This document shows, in pieces, positions 58,017 to 64,000 of a DNA stretch of 64,000 bases (the stretch's first letter is position 1; every line of letters begins with the position of its first letter). The stretch lies in assembly GCA_002422205.1 (NCBI GenBank), contig DITS01000021.1, positions 6,579-70,578 on the forward strand, read 5' to 3'. Source of the DNA: Alphaproteobacteria bacterium UBA6178 (GTDB taxonomy: Bacteria > Pseudomonadota > Alphaproteobacteria > Rickettsiales > UBA3002). The notes under the pieces are model-generated. The model ran no database searches and had not been told where the DNA came from. It worked only from the letters and a program-made list of their open reading frames with translations. Both the position numbers and the translations under genes were made by a program.

Positions 58017-58101
58017 GTCATGCTGCGGGCGGCAAAGCCGCAGCGCAGCATCTCCAAATGCACCAGATCCTGCGCTGACACTGCGTGTCCCGCAGGATGA
58101 C
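58017..58101. repeat. GTCATGCTGCG...GGATGAC REP-like element
   Basis: Two palindromic halves (GTCATGCTGCGG...CGCAGCATCTC and GATCCTGCG...CGCAGGATGAC) fill the gap between queA and tgt. It is the same composite unit as 6854-6942 and 7099-7163. Confidence 0.88.
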
Positions 58102-58155
58102 GGCTTATGAGACTTCCCGCCTTGCCAAGCCCCGCATTTCTTCTATAACACCCCC

Positions 58156-59400
58156 ATGGCACTCACCTTCACACCCCACAGCACCGATGGCGCGGCACGG
58201 CGTGGCACCTTATCCACCGCGCATGGCGATATCCGCACGCCCGCTTTCATGCCGGTCGGCACCGCTGCCACCGTCAAGGGCATGACGCCCGAAGCCGTGC
58301 GCTCCCTCGGTGCCGACATTATTCTGGGCAATACCTATCACCTGATGCTGCGCCCGGGCGCTGAGCGCGTGGCGTCGTTGGGCGGCCTGCACAAAATGAT
58401 GAACTGGCCGCACCCCATTCTCACCGATTCGGGTGGGTTTCAGGTCATGTCGCTCTCAGCCTTATGCAAACTCACCGAAGAAGGCGCCAGCTTCCAGTCG
58501 CATGTCGATGGCTCGAAACACTCGCTCACCCCCGAGCGCGCCATGGAAATTCAATTTTTGCTCGATAGCAATATCAGCATGGTGCTCGATGAATGCACCC
58601 CCTTCCCCGCCACGCACGCCGTCGCTAAAGCCTCGATGGAACGCTCCATGCGCTGGGCAGCCCGCTGCCGCGAAGCATTCGATGCGTTGCATCAGGAGCG
58701 TTCAGAGTCCAGAGTTCAGAGTCCAGCTCTTCTCCCTCTCCCTGCGGGAGAGGGTCGGGGTGAGGGAAACCCTCCTGAACTTCCGAATCACGAATCACGA
58801 ACTCCGAACTCCGGCTACGGCGTCTTCGGCATTGTCCAAGGCAGCATCTACGAAGATTTGCGCCTGCAATCGGTGGAAGCCCTCACCGCCATCGGCTTCG
58901 ACGGTTATGCCATCGGCGGCCTCGCCGTGGGCGAAGGCCAAGACATGATGTTTGCCGTGCTCGATGTTACCATGCCCGCCATGCCCGCTGATAAGCCGCG
59001 CTATATGATGGGGGTGGGCAAGCCCGACGACATTCTCGGCGCGGTCGAGCGCGGCGTCGATATGTTCGATTGCGTCATCCCCACCCGCTCAGGCCGTTTG
59101 GCGCGCGCATACACCAGCGGCGGCGAGGTCAACCTCAAAAACGCCCGCCATAAGGATGACCCCCGCCCGATCGACCCCAATTGCAGCTGCTATACCTGCA
59201 CCCATTACAGCCGCGCCTATCTCAACCATCTGTTTAAGGCCGATGAAATGCTCGGCCCCATCCTCACCAGCTGGCATAATCTGGCCTATTATCAGTCGCT
59301 CATGCAGGGAATCCGTGACGCCATTGAGGCCAAAGACCTCGGCAAGCACGCCGCTAACCTGCGCGCAGGCTGGAAAGCTGGGGATATTGCGCCGCTTTAA
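58156..59400 (+). CDS. tgt: Queuine tRNA-guanine transglycosylase
   Basis: Tgt swaps guanine 34 for the queuosine precursor preQ1. It has FMPVGTAATVKGMTPE, LGNTYHL, LTDSGGFQVMSLSAL (catalytic/substrate Asp), YAIGGLAVGE, DMFDCVIPTRSGR (nucleophile Asp) and the zinc site CSCYTCTHYSRAYLNHL with three Cys and His. At 414 residues it is about 35-40 longer than normal. The excess is a block after FDALHQERSE and before YGVFGIVQG that consists of genomic repeat sequence translated in frame (58701-58812). The core motifs on both sides are intact, so the enzyme is probably active. Confidence 0.96.
   Translation: MALTFTPHSTDGAARRGTLSTAHGDIRTPAFMPVGTAATVKGMTPEAVRSLGADIILGNTYHLMLRPGAERVASLGGLHKMMNWPHPILTDSGGFQVMSLSALCKLTEEGASFQSHVDGSKHSLTPERAMEIQFLLDSNISMVLDECTPFPATHAVAKASMERSMRWAARCREAFDALHQERSESRVQSPALLPLPAGEGRGEGNPPELPNHESRTPNSGYGVFGIVQGSIYEDLRLQSVEALTAIGFDGYAIGGLAVGEGQDMMFAVLDVTMPAMPADKPRYMMGVGKPDDILGAVERGVDMFDCVIPTRSGRLARAYTSGGEVNLKNARHKDDPRPIDPNCSCYTCTHYSRAYLNHLFKADEMLGPILTSWHNLAYYQSLMQGIRDAIEAKDLGKHAANLRAGWKAGDIAPL
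58701..58812. repeat. Composite repeat insertion inside tgt
   Basis: Within the gene lie AGAGTCC/AGAGTTCAGAGTCC tandem words (58703-58725), the stem CCCTCTCCC-TGC-GGGAGAGGG (58734-58754) followed by TCGGGGTGAGGG, and a tail with CGAATCA twice and ACTCCGA/ACTCCGG words. It reads through in frame (residues about 183-219). Confidence 0.9.
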
Positions 59401-59458
59401 GGGATTTGCGGGTTGACAAAGCGCCCGTAAACCGTAAATTGCCCCTTCGCTTCCGTGT

Positions 59459-59534
59459 GATCTGGTAGCTCAGTCGGTAGAGCACCTGACTTTTAATCAG
59501 GTTGTCGTGGGTTCGATTCCCACCCAGATCACCA
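59459..59534 (+). tRNA. tRNA-Lys (anticodon TTT)
   Basis: Acceptor GATCTGG pairs with CCAGATC. The D-arm is AGCTCAGTCGGTAGAGC, the anticodon stem CCTGA/TCAGG has loop CTTTTAA (anticodon TTT), and the T-arm holds GGGTTCGATTCCC. The 3' CCA is encoded. Length is 76 bases, 58 bp after tgt. Confidence 0.97.
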
Positions 59535-59589
59535 TTTAGTTTTTATGTTTGCTCCTGCTCCGGCCTACTGGCCTCGTTTATACCTCTTT

Positions 59590-59672
59590 GTCATGCTGAA
59601 CTTGTTTCAGCATCCAGCTTGTCATCGCCTTTCGCGAAAGATCTCCATTGTCATTACCGCGAAAACGGGAAC
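59590..59672. repeat. GTCATGCTGAA and GTCATTACCGC palindromic repeats
   Basis: Two palindromic units follow the tRNA: GTCATGCTGAACTTGTTTCAG with CATCCAGC (59590-59618), and a degenerate GTCATTACCGCGAAAACGGGAAC (59650-59672). No gene is evident between the tRNA and 59756. Confidence 0.7.
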
Positions 59673-59755
59673 TATTGACCGAAATCAATCACAACGGTGG
59701 CATAAGGTGCATAATGCTGCTATACAACACACACCTCACACAGGAAGGATGCACC

Positions 59756-59998
59756 ATGCCACTCGAGAAGCACAGCCTAGCTCAGGAGTTTCCGGAGTAT
59801 CGCGATCAGATTCACACCCTCAAAACCGACGACAATCATTTTGCCCGCTTGTTTGATGATTATGATGCTACAGAGCAGGAAGTGCACCGTATCGAATCCG
59901 GTGCCGAAGCGACATCCGACGAGTATCTGGAGGAATTAAAGAAAAAACGCCTGCATTTGAAAGATCAGCTGTTTGAAATATTGAGCAAGGCCGCCTGA
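59756..59998 (+). CDS. DUF465 (YdcH-like) small protein
   Basis: An 80-residue helical protein with the DUF465 pattern: HSLAQEFPEYRDQIHTLKTDDNHFARLFDDYDATEQEVHRIESG, then EYLEELKKKRLHLKDQLFEIL. It is probably a helical hairpin of coiled-coil type, cytosolic, function unknown. ATG 59756 has AGGAAGG before it; upstream extension to 59648 runs through repeat DNA and is not real coding sequence. Confidence 0.9.
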   Translation: MPLEKHSLAQEFPEYRDQIHTLKTDDNHFARLFDDYDATEQEVHRIESGAEATSDEYLEELKKKRLHLKDQLFEILSKAA

Positions 59999-60031
59999 GT
60001 ACGCACAATTGCTGGCTTTGCTGGCTGAGTA

Positions 60032-60658
60032 TCACCCCGTAAACGCCGTCACCCCATCACCCACTATCTGCACTGCCAGTGCGGCCAGCAATAGCCCCAG
60101 CAGGCGTGAGAGCACAATGCGGCCCGTCATGCCGAGCAGGCGGTCAATGCGGTTGGCGATCAGGAATACTGCCAGACAGCTACCCATCACCAGCAACAGC
60201 ACGCCGAACAGCGCCAGCATGTTCAGCGTATTGCCCTGCGTGTTGCTGGCCTGAATGATGGTGGCCGTAATCGCCCCCGGCCCTGCCATCAGCGGGATGG
60301 CGAGCGGAAAAGTAGCAATGGTTTTGAAGTGATCATGCGCAATGGTTTGCTCGGCGGTTTCGTTTTTGCGTTGCTCGCGTTTTTCGAACACCATTTCGGC
60401 GGCGATGTAGAATAGCAGCAAGCCACCGGCTATGCGGAAAGCAGGCATCGAAATGCCCAGCGCTTCCAGCACCGGCTGCCCCACTAGCGCCATCGCGCAT
60501 AATACGGCGGTGGCAACAAAAACCGAGTGAAAAGCCGTGCTGCGACGATCCGCAGCAGTCATATGGCCGGTCAGTGCCAGAAAAATCGCGGCAAGGCCGG
60601 GTGGATCGACTGCCACAAATAGCGTGACCAGCGTGGTTTTGAGAAATTCGGCATCCAT
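60032..60658 (-). CDS. MarC family membrane protein
   Basis: A 208-residue inner-membrane protein with six hydrophobic segments, e.g. TTLVTLFVAVDPPGLAAIFLAL at the N-terminus and AIPLMAGPGAITATIIQ in the middle. Both are diagnostic of the MarC/UPF0056 family, which is of uncertain function despite the old link with multidrug resistance. It starts 5 bp after the coaD stop, so the two are probably co-transcribed. Confidence 0.92.
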   Translation of the reverse strand: MDAEFLKTTLVTLFVAVDPPGLAAIFLALTGHMTAADRRSTAFHSVFVATAVLCAMALVGQPVLEALGISMPAFRIAGGLLLFYIAAEMVFEKREQRKNETAEQTIAHDHFKTIATFPLAIPLMAGPGAITATIIQASNTQGNTLNMLALFGVLLLVMGSCLAVFLIANRIDRLLGMTGRIVLSRLLGLLLAALAVQIVGDGVTAFTG

Positions 60659-60663
60659 AACGC

Positions 60664-61173
60664 CTACTGCTCCGCCTGCGCTTCATAATAGGCGGTTAAA
60701 TGGCGGGCAACATTCAGCGACACCATCGACGATACATCGCCGCCAAGGCGCGCAATCTGTTTTACAAAGCGCGACGAAATAAAATGCGTGTTCTCCGATG
60801 CGGTCAGAAACACCGTTTCGATATTGGGATCAAGCTTGTTGTTCATGCAGGCCATTTGAAATTCATACTCATAATCGGATACGGCGCGTAAACCGCGTAT
60901 CAGCAGCGTAGCGCCATTGTCCGATGCGAAATTCACCAGCAACCCAGAGAAAGGCTTGACGATGACGCGGCTCGCATCAGGGCCCAGATTATCCAAATCG
61001 TCTTCTACCAGCTCACTGCGCACATCCAGATCAAAAATGGGCTGCTTACCCGAATCCAGCGCCACGCCGATAATCAGCTTATCGACCACGCGCAAGGCGC
61101 GGCGGATAATATCCATGTGGCCGATGGTAATCGGGTCAAAGGTGCCGGGGTAAATGCCGATGCGTTCTGTCAT
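60664..61173 (-). CDS. coaD: Phosphopantetheine adenylyltransferase
   Basis: A 169-residue enzyme that makes dephospho-CoA from phosphopantetheine and ATP. Diagnostic parts: YPGTFDPITIGHMDII (nucleotidyltransferase TxGH motif), LLIRGLRAVSDYEYEFQMA (phosphopantetheine binding) and FISSRFVKQIARLGGD (the ISSR/T signature). Length is typical. It lies downstream of gyrA, as in many alphaproteobacteria, separated by a 148-bp spacer with palindromes. Confidence 0.97.
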   Translation of the reverse strand: MTERIGIYPGTFDPITIGHMDIIRRALRVVDKLIIGVALDSGKQPIFDLDVRSELVEDDLDNLGPDASRVIVKPFSGLLVNFASDNGATLLIRGLRAVSDYEYEFQMACMNNKLDPNIETVFLTASENTHFISSRFVKQIARLGGDVSSMVSLNVARHLTAYYEAQAEQ

Positions 61174-61218
61174 ACTAAATCCGCCATACTTCTAAACTTT
61201 AGCTTCGTGTTATATTGT

Positions 61219-61314
61219 TGTCATTCCCCGAATTTTGCGCGGCAAATTATAGGGGAATCTACTCCCATCAGCCAGTGGATCGCCCTATAATTGCTACGCA
61301 ATTCGGGCGATGAC
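61219..61314. repeat. Palindromic repeats between gyrA and coaD
   Basis: GTCATTCCCCG...GGGGAATC (61219-61260) and ATCGCCC...GGGCGATGAC (61279-61314) form two imperfect hairpins just after the gyrA stop. They belong to the GTCATTCCC family and may also end gyrA transcription. Confidence 0.7.
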
Positions 61315-61321
61315 AACGCCA

Positions 61322-64000
61322 TTATTCTTCGACTTTTGTTTCCACCGCTTCGTCTGTCAGGTCCTCTTCATCCTCGTCCACTTCATTGCCGATCATGCTC
61401 TCATTCAGGCGCACCGCAGACATGACTTTTTCGCCCTTGTCGATTTTGAAAATCGTCACGCCCTGCGTCGAGCGACCCGCAATGCGCACATCATGCACAG
61501 GGCAGCGAATCAGCTTGCCGGCGTTGGTCATCAGCATGATCTGATCACCGCCTTCAATCGGGAAGCTGGCCACCACCGCACCATTGCGCGCCGATGTCGC
61601 AATGTTGGTGATGCCGGAGCCGCCACGGTTTGTGGTGCGGTATTCATAGGCGGATGTGCGCTTGCCATAGCCATTCTCGGTCATGGTCAGGATGAACTGC
61701 TCATGCGCTTCCATCTCGGCGATGCGCTCAGGCGACAGGGTAATCCCCTCGCCATCCGTGCTTTCGGTTTCTGGCGGGGTTGCATCTTCCTGCCCCTCGG
61801 CGCGGCGTTTGGCAGCGGCGAGTTTCAGATAGGCATCGCGTTCTTCGATGCTGACCTTAATGCCATCAAGCACCGACATAAACACCACCTCATCGCCCTT
61901 GCCCAGCTTCATGCCGCGCACACCATTACTGGTGCGGCTTTTGATAATGCGCAGGCCCTCAACGGGGAAGCGCACGCATTTGCCGGATTTGGCGGCAAGC
62001 ATAATATGATCGGCATCCGAGCACACACGCACGCCCACCAGCTTGTCGCCCTCATCAAGGCGAATGGCGATTTTGCCGTTGCGCATGACATTGTGGAAAT
62101 CGCTCAAATCAGAGCGGCGCACATTGCCTTGGCTGGTGGCAAACATCAGCGACATGGTTTTCCATTGCGCCTCATCTTCGGGCAATGGCATGAAGGTGGT
62201 AATCGTTTCGCCAGGCTCCAGCGGGAAAATATTCACCAGCGCTTTGCCGCGTGCCTGCGGCTCGCCCTGCGGCAGGCGATAGATTTTCATTTTATACACT
62301 TTACCCGTGGATGAGAAAAACAGCACCGGCGTGTGGGTGTTGACCACAAACACTTCCGTGGTCACATCTTCGTCGCGCGTGGTCATGCCTTTGCGGCCTT
62401 TGCCGCCACGGCGTTGCGCACGATAGGCGTCAAGCGGCACGCGCTTGATATAGCCGCCTTGCGTTACCGTCACCACCATGTCTTCACGCTGGATGAGGTC
62501 TTCCATATCGACTTCGAATTCGGAATCTTCGATTTGGGTGCGGCGCGGCACGGCAAACTCGGCTTGCACCCGCACCAGCTCGTCACGCATGATGCCATAC
62601 AGGCGCACACGGTCACTCAGAATATCCAGATAGTCTTTAATTTCGGCCGCAAGCACATTCAGCTCACCATCAATTTTTTCGCGCTCCAGGCCCGTCAGGC
62701 GTTGCAGGCGCAGTTCCAGAATCGCTTTCGCTTGCGCTTCGGTGAATTTAATCCGTCCGCCTTCAACTTTATTGCCCTTGTCATCGACCAATTCCAAAAG
62801 CGGAATCACATCCTCAGCTTTCCAGTCGCGGCTCATCAGCTCGGCTTTTGCCTCAACGGGGTCTTTCGAGGCGCGGATCACCTTGATCACCTCGTCGATA
62901 TTGGCCACTGCAATCGCAAGGCCAATCAGCAGATGCGCACGGTCACGCGCTTTGTTGAGCAAAAACGCGGTGCGGCGGGTGATTACTTCCTCGCGGAATT
63001 TGATAAACGCCACCAGCACGTCACGCACATTCATTTGCTGCGGGCGGCCACCATTGAGCGCCAGCATGTTCACGCCAAAGCTGGTTTGCAGCGGCGTATA
63101 CATAAACAGCTGGCTCAGCACCACATCGGCCACTGCGTCCTTTTTCACTTCGACCACCACGCGCACACCGGACTTGTCCGACTCGTCGCGCAAATCGGCG
63201 ATGCCTTCAATTTTCTTTTCGCGCACCAGCTCGGCCATGCGCTCGACCATGCGCGCCTTGTTCACCTGATACGGCACTTCGGTGATGATGATCGCGTCGC
63301 GGCCATTGCTCATCGTTTCGATTTCGGTGCGGCCACGCATCACCACGCTGCCACGCCCTGTATGCAGCGCGTTATATGATCCGGTGCGCCCCAGAATAAT
63401 CCCGCCGGTGGGGAAATCCGGCGCGGGGATGACCGTCATCAGCTCATCAATGCTGGCGTCGGGATTGTCAATCAGCATGCAGGCCGCGTCGCACACTTCG
63501 CCCAGATTATGCGGCGGAATGTTGGTTGCCATACCGACCGCAATACCACCTGCACCATTGACGAGCAGGTTCGGGTAGGTCGCAGGCAGCACCACCGGCT
63601 CGCGTTCGGAGCCGTCATAATTTTCCTGCCAGCCGACCGTGTCTTTATCAATGTCACTCAGCAGCTCATGCGCGGGCTTGGCAAGGCGTGCTTCGGTGTA
63701 ACGCATCGCGGCGGCGTTATCGCCATCCATCGAGCCGAAGTTCCCCTGACCGTCAACCAGTGGCAGGCTCATCGAGAAAGGCTGCGCCATACGCACCAAC
63801 GAATCATAAATCGCGCTGTCGCCATGCGGGTGATATTTACCCATCACGTCACCGACGATACGCGCCGATTTTTTGTAAGGCTTGTTATATTCAACGCCCA
63901 GCTCCAACATGCCAAACAGAATGCGGCGATGCACCGGCTTCAACCCGTCGCGCACATCGGGGATGGCGCGGGACACGATCACGCTCATCGCGTAATCGAG
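61322..64000 (-). CDS. gyrA: DNA gyrase subunit A (N-terminus beyond window)
   Basis: The frame is open to the right edge. The codons before the internal Met at 63988 read LDYA, as in the usual GyrA start region YLDYAMSVIVSRA, so only the first few dozen residues are missing. Visible parts: ALPDVRDGLKPVHRRIL-type start, GKYHPHGDSAIYDSLVRMAQP (the Ser and Asp at the quinolone-determining positions are the sensitive-type residues), active-site Tyr in AMRYTEARL, and the GyrA box QRRGGKG. The C-terminal pinwheel carries an acidic/Pro insertion (EDATPPETESTDGEG) and a very acidic tail. It supercoils DNA with GyrB. Confidence 0.97.
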   Translation of the reverse strand, partial: LDYAMSVIVSRAIPDVRDGLKPVHRRILFGMLELGVEYNKPYKKSARIVGDVMGKYHPHGDSAIYDSLVRMAQPFSMSLPLVDGQGNFGSMDGDNAAAMRYTEARLAKPAHELLSDIDKDTVGWQENYDGSEREPVVLPATYPNLLVNGAGGIAVGMATNIPPHNLGEVCDAACMLIDNPDASIDELMTVIPAPDFPTGGIILGRTGSYNALHTGRGSVVMRGRTEIETMSNGRDAIIITEVPYQVNKARMVERMAELVREKKIEGIADLRDESDKSGVRVVVEVKKDAVADVVLSQLFMYTPLQTSFGVNMLALNGGRPQQMNVRDVLVAFIKFREEVITRRTAFLLNKARDRAHLLIGLAIAVANIDEVIKVIRASKDPVEAKAELMSRDWKAEDVIPLLELVDDKGNKVEGGRIKFTEAQAKAILELRLQRLTGLEREKIDGELNVLAAEIKDYLDILSDRVRLYGIMRDELVRVQAEFAVPRRTQIEDSEFEVDMEDLIQREDMVVTVTQGGYIKRVPLDAYRAQRRGGKGRKGMTTRDEDVTTEVFVVNTHTPVLFFSSTGKVYKMKIYRLPQGEPQARGKALVNIFPLEPGETITTFMPLPEDEAQWKTMSLMFATSQGNVRRSDLSDFHNVMRNGKIAIRLDEGDKLVGVRVCSDADHIMLAAKSGKCVRFPVEGLRIIKSRTSNGVRGMKLGKGDEVVFMSVLDGIKVSIEERDAYLKLAAAKRRAEGQEDATPPETESTDGEGITLSPERIAEMEAHEQFILTMTENGYGKRTSAYEYRTTNRGGSGITNIATSARNGAVVASFPIEGGDQIMLMTNAGKLIRCPVHDVRIAGRSTQGVTIFKIDKGEKVMSAVRLNESMIGNEVDEDEEDLTDEAVETKVEE

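Noticed and set aside
61310..63379. Two long plus-strand frames (334 and 348 residues) opposite gyrA
   Set aside because: Antisense shadows of a conserved gene; compositions rich in His and Ala with no recognisable domain.
63700..63900. Quinolone-resistance mutations in gyrA
   Set aside because: The segment HPHGDSAIYDSLV has Ser and Asp at the two main determining positions, the sensitive-type residues.

Overview
The window looks like part of an alphaproteobacterial chromosome of moderate GC content. The evidence is a MucR-type regulator, a Fur/Mur-type regulator, a DUF2336 protein, an olsB/olsA-like pair, the gyrA-coaD / cyclophilin-queA-tgt neighbourhood, and several sites of the form TTAA-N7-TTAA(C), which is the CtrA binding signature. 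A virB3-virB4-virB6-virB6-virB6-lipoprotein run has the gene order of the Rickettsiales type IV secretion system, although these VirB6 proteins are short. Palindromic repeats inserted in frame into housekeeping genes also recall Rickettsiales. A deep-branching or free-living Rickettsiales relative fits, but the sequence alone does not settle the taxonomy.

Layout. 1-6.8 kb: a kinase-like phosphotransferase (cut by the window edge) coupled to a ChaN/Tiki-like protein, then nadA and nadC with a complete sdhA between them and no nadB. 6.8-7.2 kb: a mosaic of REP-like palindromes. 7.2-14 kb: mucR, fur, olsB, a thioredoxin-fold protein, olsA, a VanX/DdpX-type dipeptidase, an orphan flagellar rod/hook-type protein, nfuA and a DUF2336 gene. 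14.2-21.5 kb: the T4SS block, ending in a 57-residue VirB7-like lipoprotein too short for usual gene callers. 21.7-26.9 kb: unknown proteins, a lipoprotein, tRNA-Gly(CCC), a RelE/Phd-type toxin-antitoxin pair and an aldehyde dehydrogenase.

27-54.7 kb is the most distinctive part: an exoprotein island. It encodes an RTX protein, an OmpA-type protein, a GH114-like glycosidase fused to RTX repeats, three tandem serralysin-like M10 metalloproteases, and a 641-residue Asp-rich protein with an unusual 22-residue repeat. These are followed by an operon for a type I secretion system made of two different ABC half-transporters with complementary degenerate ATPase sites plus an HlyD-type adaptor. The operon runs on, with start/stop overlaps or short gaps, into a phosphorelay cassette: receiver plus RsbW-like ATPase, HPt, receiver plus pseudo-receiver, and a minimal histidine kinase. 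Two large hybrid kinases converge on it. CtrA-type boxes lie about 44-57 bp upstream of several exoprotein genes, so secretion may be tied to the cell-cycle or motility programme. The start codon and ribosome binding site of the secretion operon are buried in a three-part nested hairpin. No outer-membrane TolC-like channel is encoded here.

54.8-64 kb returns to core genes: bfd, an unknown gene, bfr, an exported cyclophilin, queA and tgt (both carrying in-frame palindromic repeat insertions), tRNA-Lys(TTT), a DUF465 protein, marC, coaD and gyrA (cut by the right edge).
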